This document shows, one piece after another, positions 50,390 through 60,389 of a stretch of DNA of 64,000 nucleotides. Numbering within the stretch: position 1 is the stretch's first letter; each line of letters begins with the position of its first letter. The stretch spans positions 1 through 64,000 of the forward strand of contig JAUIGR010000009.1 in the NCBI GenBank assembly GCA_030430025.1, given 5' to 3'. Origin of the DNA: Gammaproteobacteria bacterium (GTDB lineage: Bacteria; Pseudomonadota; Gammaproteobacteria; Xanthomonadales; Marinicellaceae). The notes under the pieces were generated by a model. The model was given only the letters and a program-made list of their open reading frames with translations, did not search any database and was not told the DNA's origin. The position numbers and the translations under genes were made by a program.

Positions 50390-52237
50390 ATGAATCGTTA
50401 TCCAGTGTGGAAGTATGTACTGATATTGGTTGTTATTGCTGTTGGTACTTTGTATGCACTACCTAATATTTATGGTCAAAGTCCTGTAGTACAAATCACT
50501 GCTGACAAAGGGGCTGCTATAGATGAAGCACAGTTTGTCCAGTTTGAAGATGCTTTGAAAACTGCCGGTGTAGCTTATGACAGTATTCAAAAAGATGGCG
50601 ATTCTGCGGTAATTAAGTTTACTGATCTCGATAGCCAGCGTGTTGGTCAGGATGTCTTAAAAGAATCTGTGAAAGGTTTCAGGACTGCCATGAATCTGAA
50701 GCCCAATGTGCCTAATTGGCTCGAAGGTTTGGGCGGTTCAGCGATGAATTTAGGCTTGGATTTGCGTGGTGGTGTTCATTTCTTACTTGAAGTTGATATG
50801 CAAGAAGCGGCTGAGAACAAACAAAAACAGCTGCGTTCTGATGCCACAGCTTTGTTATTCAAAGAAAAGATTCCCAAAAAAACCATACGTTGGATTGGTA
50901 ATGAGTTGCAAATAACCTTTAAATCTTCTGATTTGGTAGAGAAGGCTTATGATAAGTTGCGACAAGAATTGGTTGAACTGACATTTCGTTTTGAAACTGG
51001 ATCTGAAAATATCGTTATTGGTGCTTTGACAGAAAGTGTATTGAAGGATATTAAGGATAAAGCGATTGAGCAAAATTTGACTACCTTGCGTTCTCGTGTC
51101 AATGAGATTGGTGTTGCTGAGCCTATTGTTCAACGTCAGGGTATGGACCGCATCGTGGTGCAGCTGCCGGGCATTCAAGACACCACGGAAGCCAAACACA
51201 TTCTGGATGCTACTGCAACCTTGGAGTACCGTGCTACAGATATGGAAAACAACGCACAACAAGCTGCTAATTCTGGTCGTACACCGATAGGTTCTACTTT
51301 GTATTATGACCGTGACGGTCGCCCTGTCTTAGTTAAAGACCGCATTATTGCTACTGGCAATCAATTGATAGATGCCCAACAGACATTCGATCCACAAAAT
51401 GGCCGGCCAGCTGTCAGTGTGAAGCTGAATAGCATTGGTGCGTCAAGAATGCTTGATTTTACAAAAAACAATGTTGGCAAGTTGATGGCGGTGGTTTTTA
51501 AAGAGCGTGTCCCCTTAGGTAAAGATGAAAATGGTGTGATGCGTTACCGTGATAAGGCGGAAGTGATTTCAAATGCAACCATCAATGGTGTGTTTTCGAA
51601 CTCTTTCCTAACGACTGGATTAGATTCAGTACAAGAAGCCACTCAGTTAGCATTGTTGTTGCGTGCAGGTGCACTGGCTGCACCCGTACAGATCGTTGAA
51701 GAGCGAACTATTGGTCCTTCTTTAGGTCAAGATAACATTGATAAAGGTGTGTTATCTGTACAAATAGGTTTGGCGCTGGTACTGGTGTTTATGTTGATTT
51801 ATTACCGAATGTTCGGTGTGATTGCTAATGTCGCTTTGACAGTTAATATTGTATTGATGTTGGCAGTATTATCACTCTTTGGTGCGACGCTGACATTACC
51901 TGGCATTGCGGGTATTGTTTTGACTGTTGGTATGGCTGTTGACGCCAATGTATTGATTTTTGAGCGGATTAAGGAAGAGTTACGTGATGGCAATACTGTT
52001 CAGGGCAGTATTAAGTCTGGTTATGGTAAAGCCTTTTCTACCATCGCTGATGCCAATGTGACTACATTTATTGCAGCTGTTGTATTGTTTGCTTTTGGTA
52101 CTGGGCCAATTAAAGGTTTTGCGGTGACTTTAAGTGTCGGTATAGTGACTTCAATGTTTACAGCCATTATGGTATCAAGAGCCTTGGTGAATTTAATTTA
52201 TGGTCGCAAGAAAAAATTGCAATCAGTAGCGATATAA
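50390..52237 (+). CDS. secD: Protein translocase subunit SecD
   Basis: LGLDLRGGVHFLLEVD; GMAVDANVLIFERIKEEL. Confidence 0.97.
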   Translation: MNRYPVWKYVLILVVIAVGTLYALPNIYGQSPVVQITADKGAAIDEAQFVQFEDALKTAGVAYDSIQKDGDSAVIKFTDLDSQRVGQDVLKESVKGFRTAMNLKPNVPNWLEGLGGSAMNLGLDLRGGVHFLLEVDMQEAAENKQKQLRSDATALLFKEKIPKKTIRWIGNELQITFKSSDLVEKAYDKLRQELVELTFRFETGSENIVIGALTESVLKDIKDKAIEQNLTTLRSRVNEIGVAEPIVQRQGMDRIVVQLPGIQDTTEAKHILDATATLEYRATDMENNAQQAANSGRTPIGSTLYYDRDGRPVLVKDRIIATGNQLIDAQQTFDPQNGRPAVSVKLNSIGASRMLDFTKNNVGKLMAVVFKERVPLGKDENGVMRYRDKAEVISNATINGVFSNSFLTTGLDSVQEATQLALLLRAGALAAPVQIVEERTIGPSLGQDNIDKGVLSVQIGLALVLVFMLIYYRMFGVIANVALTVNIVLMLAVLSLFGATLTLPGIAGIVLTVGMAVDANVLIFERIKEELRDGNTVQGSIKSGYGKAFSTIADANVTTFIAAVVLFAFGTGPIKGFAVTLSVGIVTSMFTAIMVSRALVNLIYGRKKKLQSVAI

Positions 52238-52247
52238 GGAGATTGGC

Positions 52248-53219
52248 ATGAGTTTTTTAGCTAATATTTCGTTTGACTTTATGGGTAAGCAGAAGATTGC
52301 CATGATGCTTTCTTCTTTGTTGATTGTTATTTCGCTCGGCTCTTTATTCACCAAAGGTTTGAATTTTGGCCTTGATTTTACAGGTGGGACTGTTGTGGTC
52401 GTTCACTTTGATAGCGATGTTGTTGCATCTGAGATCAGAGATACCCTTGAGGATCAAGGTTTTTCTGATGCTGTAGTGAAGAACTTTGGCAGCAGCAAAG
52501 ACATAGAGATCACTTTGCCTCCTATGGATAAATCAATCCCTGTGGAAGATGGTGTAACTACAAGTGAAGAGAGTGATGAAGCTAAATTAAGTAATGCCAT
52601 TTTGTCTGTACTTCAACAAGTTGATGATTCTGTCCGTATTAGCAAGGCCGACTATGTGGGTTCTCAGGTAGGAGATGAACTGGTTGAACAGGGTTCACTG
52701 GCCATGTTATATGCCATCATTGGCATATTATTGTATGTGACTTTTCGGTTTGAATGGCGATTTTCATTAGGTGCAGTGACTGCTCTGGTTCACGATGTCA
52801 TTATTACGGCAGGTGTCTTTTCAATTTTTCAGGTTGAATTTGATTTAACTGTATTGGCCGCTTTGTTGGCAGTCATTGGTTATTCGCTCAATGACACCAT
52901 TGTTGTATTTGATCGTGTCCGTGAAAACTTTCGTGGCCTCAGGAAGAAAACAGCAAAAGAAGTGATGAATATTTCTATAGGGCAGACGCTATCCAGAACA
53001 GTCATCACTTCGCTGACTACAGTACTGGTGTTAGTTGCACTTTATGTTTTTGGTGGAGCGATGATTCATTCTTTTGCATATGCGTTGCTTGTTGGTGTGG
53101 TTGTTGGTACATATTCTTCGATTTTTGTGGCTAGCACCATGACTTTGGCTCTGGGTATCAGCAGAGAAGATTTAATCCCTGTCGAGAAGGAAGGTGCTGA
53201 CTTGAGCCATATTCCGTAA
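52248..53219 (+). CDS. secF: Protein translocase subunit SecF
   Basis: LNFGLDFTGGTVVVV; GYSLNDTIVVFDRVREN. Confidence 0.97.
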   Translation: MSFLANISFDFMGKQKIAMMLSSLLIVISLGSLFTKGLNFGLDFTGGTVVVVHFDSDVVASEIRDTLEDQGFSDAVVKNFGSSKDIEITLPPMDKSIPVEDGVTTSEESDEAKLSNAILSVLQQVDDSVRISKADYVGSQVGDELVEQGSLAMLYAIIGILLYVTFRFEWRFSLGAVTALVHDVIITAGVFSIFQVEFDLTVLAALLAVIGYSLNDTIVVFDRVRENFRGLRKKTAKEVMNISIGQTLSRTVITSLTTVLVLVALYVFGGAMIHSFAYALLVGVVVGTYSSIFVASTMTLALGISREDLIPVEKEGADLSHIP

Positions 53220-53264
53220 ATCATGTAAACATATTGTGCGGCAATTAAAATTAAAGTCTCTGAT

Positions 53265-55793
53265 TTATTGGCATGATGGGTTATCAGTTAATTGGATGAT
53301 TTGGTTGGTTAGATAAGCATTGGTTACGGTCATGATCGGACAGCTTAGTAATTCGTTGATTTTAATTTGATAATGTCCTGGTTTGAGTTGATCAATGCGG
53401 AACTGACCAAACCGATTGGTGCTGCCATCGGTTATTTTCGTACCTTCAAGGTTTTGTACTTCGAAATAGGTATCTGCAATGATCCTTGAATTTTGGTCAG
53501 TAATGGTGCCGTTAGCGCCGTAATATAATTGTGTTTCAAAGACAACGGAAGTGTTAGAACCAGCCGCTACTTCTACCCAAAAGGTATCTCTGACTGGTTC
53601 CATTTCAAGAGGTAAACTACTCCAGTCGAGTTTGACTTCGTAGATGCCTGGATCGATATAAGGAATGGTGAATCGATTCAATTCGCCGACTTGGGTTCTG
53701 ACCTGTCCATTGATCAATATTTTGATGTCATTGAACTCATAGTCAGTTCCTTCCGGTGATTTTATTTTTCCTGAAATTGAACCAGTGTTGTCTAAGGCTT
53801 GGTAATAGCCACCACGATAATAACCACCTTTACCTAGATTAAAATTAGCTATCATATTAATGCCAAGAATGGTATCTAGTTCATCATCAATTCGAGCAGT
53901 TATCGGATCCCGAAGCAATTGTGCACGGACCCTTAAGCCAGGAATGAATTCGTAATCGACAGAGGCCAGATAACCCATGTGATGTTCACCAGCCAGCAGG
54001 CCAATTGACCAACCCAATGACTGCAATCCAACACTGTTGTGAGTGAACATGGCTGATAATCTTTGTTGATCCTGATCAAAAGATTTACGATCTAGCCAGA
54101 GTACATCGAAACTATTTCTGGAGTTGACAGCATATCTCCAATGGATCGAGGTACTGCTGCTTTCGTTGGCGATGGCTGAGATGCGTTGTTTACGAGAAAT
54201 TTGCCAATAAGCTCGGTAAGAGTAGTCACCATTAAAATCAGGTCTGGCACTGAAAGCTAAGTTTTGAGTTGGTCTCCAAGAGACAGCGGGTAAGACAAAG
54301 TCAACATCTTGTTCAGCAAATTGATATTGACGAGCCAATACTGAGAAATCGAAATAAGTGTTAAACTGCCAACCGACTTCGGCTGAATAGTCATTGAATG
54401 ATGTTAAATCAGTGTCCATCCAATTATCTGGCCTGTATTGTGCTGAGGTACGATAAAACCAGTATTTACCTCGGTTACTTGACTGAATGCGCCAGGCATT
54501 GTCATTTTCATCTGCAGCCAAGTCAATCTCCCAAAAACCCAGTTTACCTAAGTACGTTTGGGAGCCAATCAAAGCTACATTGTGATTATCGATGGACTGT
54601 AAAATGCTTTCTATTACAAAATTACTATTGACTGCATATTGCGCTCGGGTATAAAAGAAGTTTTCTAATTCATTATTAGCTTGTTCAATTATATTACCAT
54701 TGAGTCCAGCGCCTGCTTGAAGTAATAGGGTTTTTTCAGGTAAATTTTGATTGGTGTTATAGCGACTGAAATCTATGATTTTTTCAGGAATACCTGAAGT
54801 ATTTGGAGCAAATACCCAGGCTTCAATTTTGACGTAGCTGCCAGTGGGTATTTTGATGTCACGAAAAATGAAAGTGTTATCTAACAATGCAATAGTCTCT
54901 GCTACTGGTACATCCTCGACTCTGAGTTCAACGACACCACCACCAATGCCTTCTCCCTTAAAGGTTCTGATGGGGCTTCTTGGATCACTGATGAGCTGAT
55001 TATTACTGACGTTTCTTAAGAATAAGTCAATGCCTTGGTTACTCCAAGCGATTTGTGCTCCAGTAAAATCTGTGCCCCCTAATAATGGGTTCAACGATAT
55101 GATTTGGTTGCCAAGCAGTAAACGATGTTTAGTTCTTGTTTGGACCCAAACATAATCTTCGAAATAAGGGTCATTATCAATATAATTAGAGGCTCTGAAT
55201 TGCCAAGCCCCACCCAATAATCGTCCACCCATTTCAGTTTCTGCGGTGGTACTTTGATTATTGTCATCTTCACGATAATAGTATTCATTCCTGATATATG
55301 CGATTGAATTATTGGCTGATTTGATGTCAGGAGTTTTTACCTTACCACTGGGTTTGATAGTGGCTTGTTCAATATTAGTAATCATATCCCACCATTTTGC
55401 TCGTGCTATGATGGCAAAGGTTTTTTTGTCGAGTGATAAATACATAGCCAGTTTATCTGATAAATGGGTCAGTGAGACCATCATTTGGCCATTGATTATA
55501 TAGGTGTCTAATTCAGCAATATGGGCTGTGCCGATCGCGGTTTCAATATGAATTTGTTGATTGGTGAATTGGTGTTTCAGCTTTAAAGCTGATAAGAAAT
55601 CGATTAAATGGATATATATTTGGTCATTGTCTTCGATGACTAAAATTTGTGCGTCTTTTTCGGTCCCATTGATAACAATGGGTGTGATGAGTGGTGGTGA
55701 TTGTGTTTCAATTTGACGTGACGCAGCTGTATTTGAATGGCAATAGCTGATATGGAATATTAATAAAACCCAAAATGCTATTTTGATCGGCAT
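53265..55793 (-). CDS. Divergent fimbrial usher-like outer-membrane protein
   Basis: 842 aa, signal peptide, N-terminal stalk-like beta domain, usher-like middle region (FKGEGIGGGVVELRVEDVPVAETIALLDNTFIFRDIKIPTGSYVKIE), barrel-like aromatic alternation, two C-terminal Ig/carboxypeptidase-regulatory-like domains; operonic with a PapD-like chaperone. Confidence 0.68.
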   Translation of the reverse strand: MPIKIAFWVLLIFHISYCHSNTAASRQIETQSPPLITPIVINGTEKDAQILVIEDNDQIYIHLIDFLSALKLKHQFTNQQIHIETAIGTAHIAELDTYIINGQMMVSLTHLSDKLAMYLSLDKKTFAIIARAKWWDMITNIEQATIKPSGKVKTPDIKSANNSIAYIRNEYYYREDDNNQSTTAETEMGGRLLGGAWQFRASNYIDNDPYFEDYVWVQTRTKHRLLLGNQIISLNPLLGGTDFTGAQIAWSNQGIDLFLRNVSNNQLISDPRSPIRTFKGEGIGGGVVELRVEDVPVAETIALLDNTFIFRDIKIPTGSYVKIEAWVFAPNTSGIPEKIIDFSRYNTNQNLPEKTLLLQAGAGLNGNIIEQANNELENFFYTRAQYAVNSNFVIESILQSIDNHNVALIGSQTYLGKLGFWEIDLAADENDNAWRIQSSNRGKYWFYRTSAQYRPDNWMDTDLTSFNDYSAEVGWQFNTYFDFSVLARQYQFAEQDVDFVLPAVSWRPTQNLAFSARPDFNGDYSYRAYWQISRKQRISAIANESSSTSIHWRYAVNSRNSFDVLWLDRKSFDQDQQRLSAMFTHNSVGLQSLGWSIGLLAGEHHMGYLASVDYEFIPGLRVRAQLLRDPITARIDDELDTILGINMIANFNLGKGGYYRGGYYQALDNTGSISGKIKSPEGTDYEFNDIKILINGQVRTQVGELNRFTIPYIDPGIYEVKLDWSSLPLEMEPVRDTFWVEVAAGSNTSVVFETQLYYGANGTITDQNSRIIADTYFEVQNLEGTKITDGSTNRFGQFRIDQLKPGHYQIKINELLSCPIMTVTNAYLTNQIIQLTDNPSCQ

Positions 55794-55882
55794 TCAGTTT
55801 CGCTCCTGACATCATCTATTGGTAACTGTTTTGAGCTGATATTCAAGCTCAATAATAGTACGTTTAAATCTAATATTCATGA

Positions 55883-56743
55883 TCAGTTGACGTTAATAGG
55901 TAAAATGGTATCTACTGTTTCATCACCTAATCGGCCAATGAATTGTAGGGTTAAGGGCTGATCATGCGGTATATTCAGCTCATAATCAGAAATATCCACA
56001 TTGATCATTCGAGTATAGCCAGGCAGCACCGGCATGCTGGGCATTTCGCCTTTGGCTAATAAACCATTAATTTGTGGAGATTCTTGCTCTAGTATATTTT
56101 CAAGATTAATCAATGTAGAGTTCGGTTCACCTAACCACAATAGCCAATGACCTTTATAGCGTATAAAGGAGTTGCCTGTATTCATTGTTTCTAAGCGTAT
56201 ATGTTGATTTTCTATTTTTGCACTCAGAGTTTTTCCTGTTTTAATTTTTTCACCAATATGGACATAAATGGCAGATCCTATTTTGAACTTGAAATTGATC
56301 GTTCCCTCTTTAGGTTTTTCCTTCAATTGTTGATTAAAATAGAGCATTAGACGGTGTTCTCCTTCTGGTATTTGGTTGGGCGGTCTTAATGCCAGTCTAA
56401 TAGTCTGTGTGGAATTGGGTTCCAGAGTGAAATTAAGAGGGTTAACAATAACCCAGTTAGTCAGTGAGTCAGCAGTTAATGGTATGGGTTGTACTTGATT
56501 CATTTCATCCAGGGTCCAACTCTCTACATTGGTAGAGACATGAACAGCATGCTCTTTTTTGTTAATGATACGAAAGCTATGTGTTTTATTGATTTCTGTA
56601 CTGTCAATTTCTAAAACACTGGGAGTTACCGCTATTTGTGCTTTGGAATCTATTGTCCAAGTGATTATTGATAAAAGTAGTAGATAATGTAATTTATTCA
56701 ATATTGTTTCATTAATGAGCGATGCTTTAACTGTTAATTTCAT
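55883..56743 (-). CDS. PapD-like periplasmic pilus chaperone
   Basis: IAVTPSVLEIDSTEINKTHSFRIINK; NPLNFTLEPNSTQTIRLALRPPNQIPEGEHRLMLYF. Confidence 0.75.
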   Translation of the reverse strand: MKLTVKASLINETILNKLHYLLLLSIITWTIDSKAQIAVTPSVLEIDSTEINKTHSFRIINKKEHAVHVSTNVESWTLDEMNQVQPIPLTADSLTNWVIVNPLNFTLEPNSTQTIRLALRPPNQIPEGEHRLMLYFNQQLKEKPKEGTINFKFKIGSAIYVHIGEKIKTGKTLSAKIENQHIRLETMNTGNSFIRYKGHWLLWLGEPNSTLINLENILEQESPQINGLLAKGEMPSMPVLPGYTRMINVDISDYELNIPHDQPLTLQFIGRLGDETVDTILPINVN

Positions 56744-56768
56744 TTCTACTCCCTGGGTTATGGGTTAA

Positions 56769-57314
56769 TTAAAACGGTTTCAGTTCAATGTTGATTTGGC
56801 TTGAAAAATTGACTGCTTTGAGTGAGTCTGAATTTATATGTAAAATAATTCCGCCTTCAATAATTTCAGAACCATCTTTTTGCTGTTGTCTCCTTTGTAT
56901 CCAAGGTTTAATGGACATTGAAGCCAGCATAGATGTTGGATCGTTGTCATACCAGTTGGTCGTCACTGGTATATCAACATGTGACCAATTTTTAGGTAAG
57001 ATCACTCGCCATAAATTGGGTATGGTTTTTATAATAACTTTGTTTCGATTAGGAGCAATCGGTGGAAGATCCACAAATAACCCACCTGATTGATAGTAAG
57101 CATTCCCAGAGGCTATGCCCATTGGAATTTCAGTAATTTTAATGGCCTTATTAGGCGTTAAATCGATATGGTTGTTGGGGTGGCCCAATAAAATGAGTTG
57201 TGGTTGGTTCTTTTGATGTGTCGAAGTTAATTCTTCAATTAGGTTATGTTTAAATTCATTGCTGACACTTACGCCTAACTGGGCTAACATGATTATTGTT
57301 GGTGCGAGTCTCAT
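56769..57314 (-). CDS. Exported hypothetical protein, candidate minor fimbrial subunit
   Basis: 181 aa, signal-like N-terminus, located between candidate pilin and chaperone on the same strand. Confidence 0.5.
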   Translation of the reverse strand: MRLAPTIIMLAQLGVSVSNEFKHNLIEELTSTHQKNQPQLILLGHPNNHIDLTPNKAIKITEIPMGIASGNAYYQSGGLFVDLPPIAPNRNKVIIKTIPNLWRVILPKNWSHVDIPVTTNWYDNDPTSMLASMSIKPWIQRRQQQKDGSEIIEGGIILHINSDSLKAVNFSSQINIELKPF

Positions 57315-57341
57315 GGGTGAATATCATGTGTATTTGATTAA

Positions 57342-57372
57342 TTGTTATGGGTATTGAGAATACCCATAACAA
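57342..57372 (-). promoter_or_regulatory. Perfect intercistronic hairpin (14-bp arms, 3-nt loop)
   Basis: TTGTTATGGGTATT-GAG-AATACCCATAACAA directly downstream of the candidate pilin stop (57389) and upstream of the next gene. Confidence 0.8.
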
Positions 57373-57388
57373 AATACTGGTTAATATA

Positions 57389-57979
57389 TCAAATAGACGT
57401 TATTGATACTGTTATTTCTTGACCAGCTACAGTATGAGTACCAGAAAGACTGAGTCCACTTAAGTCCAGAACTGCTGTATACCCACCCAAATCCCCAGAT
57501 AGACTTGGACCCGAAAATGAGGCAGGTGCAGGTGAAACAGAGGTGATACTGATAGTAGAACCACCGTTAGCTAGAGGCACAGATTGGTTTAGTGCAGCAT
57601 TCATAACTACGGTTCCCGCACCAGTAGGATCTTGGACGCCGTCAACTTCCCAGGCGTTGCTGATATTGAGTGTTACAGCACTTAAATCAGGTGGTACAAT
57701 AGCAGTGTAAGAAACATCTAAATCCCCTGCGTTATATGTAGCTGTGACAAAACCTGCATTACCATAATCACACTCAAATCCGACGGCTGCTGCTACACAT
57801 GATGTGCCGCCGTCGAGTAATGCTGCCATGGCTGTTGCATCTATAGTGATACCTAATGTCGAGTAGTAACGCAGATAAGTTACACTTTCAACAGCTATAT
57901 CAGCATCGACTAATCCTGCATTAGAGACACCTGGAACTAACATCGTTAATGCCAGACCGACTTTTTTATAAGTTTTCAT
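57389..57979 (-). CDS. Exported candidate major fimbrial subunit
   Basis: Signal peptide MKTYKKVGLALTMLVPGVSNA, Gly/Ala/Ser/Thr-rich beta-strand sequence, first gene of the chaperone-usher-like locus; ATG at 57979 preferred over the upstream start. Confidence 0.6.
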   Translation of the reverse strand: MKTYKKVGLALTMLVPGVSNAGLVDADIAVESVTYLRYYSTLGITIDATAMAALLDGGTSCVAAAVGFECDYGNAGFVTATYNAGDLDVSYTAIVPPDLSAVTLNISNAWEVDGVQDPTGAGTVVMNAALNQSVPLANGGSTISITSVSPAPASFSGPSLSGDLGGYTAVLDLSGLSLSGTHTVAGQEITVSITSI

Positions 57980-58232
57980 AACTAATTTCCCCATAATCTG
58001 AAATGATTGTTTGAAGTCAATCATTTCAGATACACCCTTAAAATTTAAACTGAATGAAAGACCCCTGATGAAAACAAGTACTCACACATATGAGACCATC
58101 TTCACTATTTAAAATAGCACATTATTTTTTAATTGTGAATTGTTTTTTGGATATTTGCACAATGTTCAATTGTTGATTGGCGCATACAGCAAACTTACTA
58201 TTATGAGTGACGTTTTTTGTCGGTCAGTGGTA

Positions 58233-59021
58233 TTAACCGACCTCTGTCATTGCCATGATGTTATAGCCGGCATCAACATAAGTGATCTCGCCAGTGATAC
58301 CCGAAGCCCAATCTGAACATAAGAACGTAGCTGCTTTGGCAACATCGATTTGTGTAACACTGCGTTTGAGTGGGGTAGCCTTTTCAACATGATCAAGCAT
58401 AGATTTAAAATTACCTATACCAGAAGCTGCGAGTGTTTTAATTGGACCTGCTGATATGCCGTTAACACGGATGCCTTGTGGACCCAGTGCATGAGCCATA
58501 TAACGGACATTGGCTTCAAGAGCTGCTTTGGCCACACCCATCACGTTGTAATTATTCATTGCCCTTATGGCCCCAAGATAGGTTAATGTAAGTAAAGCAG
58601 CCCCATCACGTCCGGTCATCATTTCTCGGCCAGCATTACCCAAAGCTGCAAAGCTGTATGAGCTGATGTCCATAGCGGTTTGGTATCCTGACCGCGTTAA
58701 GTTATCTAGATAATTGCCTTGCAATAATTCTCGGGGAGCAAATCCCACGGAGTGGACAATGATATCTAAGCCATCCCATTCTTTAGCTAATTCTGTGAAG
58801 ACATCATTGATTTGTTGATCTGATGATACGTTACAAGGCAAGACAATTTCAGAACGGGTTTCTTCTGCGATTTTATCGACTCTTTTTTTGAGTTTGTCAT
58901 CGAGGTAAGTAAAGGCCAGCTCTGCGCCTTGTTGATGCATGAATTCAGCGATGCTCCAGGCGATAGATCGGTTGGAAGCAACACCAACAATCAAGGCTTT
59001 TTTACCTGTTAATATTCCCAT
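58233..59021 (-). CDS. fabI: Enoyl-[acyl-carrier-protein] reductase
   Basis: [56 protein letters not shown]. Confidence 0.96.
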   Translation of the reverse strand: MGILTGKKALIVGVASNRSIAWSIAEFMHQQGAELAFTYLDDKLKKRVDKIAEETRSEIVLPCNVSSDQQINDVFTELAKEWDGLDIIVHSVGFAPRELLQGNYLDNLTRSGYQTAMDISSYSFAALGNAGREMMTGRDGAALLTLTYLGAIRAMNNYNVMGVAKAALEANVRYMAHALGPQGIRVNGISAGPIKTLAASGIGNFKSMLDHVEKATPLKRSVTQIDVAKAATFLCSDWASGITGEITYVDAGYNIMAMTEVG

Positions 59022-59023
59022 GA

Positions 59024-59629
59024 CTATGATCCTGTGTTGTTTTTTAAGTGATCGATTTTATGAAATACCAATTTGAAGTCAACAGGCACTTCATAGCTGA
59101 TAGCCTGTAAACCCGCTAGTTTGAGTAATTGATTGACTCCGTTATCTAACTGGAAATCTTTAGCATTTATAACCACAGGTTGATAACTTGTGATAATCAG
59201 TTTTTGATCAGCTGCTTGAACCATAACAGGCGTGGTGTAAGATTTTTGGTGGCCGTGTAAGGAGAGCTTAAATGATATATTTATCACTTCATTTAACGTG
59301 ATTTGCTTGGGAGAGATTGCTGTCACTTCTGCAAATGGATAAATATTGGTTTCAAACAAATATTCTTTAACTCGCTCATTACGAAGAGGAATTTCGGTTT
59401 CGACAGAATTGAGGTCAAGTTGGAGCTGGACTTCAAAATCAGTATTGATTTGACCATTGGTGAATGTTAATCGGTTGACCTCAGATATCGATTTGTTTTT
59501 AGTACTGACAAAACTGAGTTCGCTGGTTTCAGTATCTAACAACCAATTAGCGATAGGCGCTTTGTCTTGAATTTTGGCTTGCTGACAAGCGGTTAAAAAT
59601 AACAGACTGATAATTAATAATTTCTTCAT
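59024..59629 (-). CDS. YceI-like lipoprotein
   Basis: Lipobox LLFLTAC; YceI-type beta-barrel pattern ([17 protein letters not shown]). Confidence 0.75.
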   Translation of the reverse strand: MKKLLIISLLFLTACQQAKIQDKAPIANWLLDTETSELSFVSTKNKSISEVNRLTFTNGQINTDFEVQLQLDLNSVETEIPLRNERVKEYLFETNIYPFAEVTAISPKQITLNEVINISFKLSLHGHQKSYTTPVMVQAADQKLIITSYQPVVINAKDFQLDNGVNQLLKLAGLQAISYEVPVDFKLVFHKIDHLKNNTGS

Positions 59630-59645
59630 GTTTAGTCCTTGTGGT

Positions 59646-60389
59646 CTAGTTTTTCATTGTTGAAACTTTCATCAAAACACCAAATTGTTGATGATCAAAA
59701 TATTGCCATTGGCCTATATTAATTTGACTACTTTGATTGATATTGTACAAAATCAATTGATCATCTTGACCCATTCGATATAAGTCCACATTGATGTGAC
59801 CATGATAAAATTTTTGCATGGAAAAGGCGATTTTTCCTCTGAAAGTGTAGTCAGATTTAGATATTTTTGTCGTTGTGTCATCAGTGAAATCAGTAGTCAT
59901 GTGCTCAAGAGTTGCTTCATCTTCTGGGGTATACATATCTTCGGGCCAATTTGAAATCTTCACATAGCCTGGATTGCGATAGGGAGTTGCTGGTTGGCGC
60001 CATTTTTGGTAAAACAGGGCTCGTAATTGAGGGTGGTTGTCGATTTTATTGTATACAGGATTGTTTGTTGGTAGATCGTCGAAGGCAAACCAAGCCAAGG
60101 CTTCAGTATGAGCATTTTTTTCATTCAATGGCACTTGCCATTCAGTGCTTTCTTCAATAGTGTTAGCTGATTTGAATAGCGGCATATCTGAATTTGCAGC
60201 TTCCATGACATTGAGTTCTTTGAGGTTAAGTTCCACTTGGTTACTGACTTCAAAGCTATTTGGTTGGGGTAGTTCCCGAGCAAAAACGATCACTTCAATG
60301 TCATACAGCGTGTTACCCGAAGACAGCGATACGTAATTAGCTGCATATGTGTGCGTCGATAACAATAAAAGGGTAATGATAATTTTCAT
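59646..60389 (-). CDS. CsiV-like protein
   Basis: YDIEVIVFAREL motif and adjacency to mfd, as known for CsiV. Confidence 0.7.
   Translation of the reverse strand: MKIIITLLLLSTHTYAANYVSLSSGNTLYDIEVIVFARELPQPNSFEVSNQVELNLKELNVMEAANSDMPLFKSANTIEESTEWQVPLNEKNAHTEALAWFAFDDLPTNNPVYNKIDNHPQLRALFYQKWRQPATPYRNPGYVKISNWPEDMYTPEDEATLEHMTTDFTDDTTTKISKSDYTFRGKIAFSMQKFYHGHINVDLYRMGQDDQLILYNINQSSQINIGQWQYFDHQQFGVLMKVSTMKN

Noticed and set aside
50855-51262. 135-aa minus-strand ORF within secD
   Set aside because: Antisense to a confident secD gene
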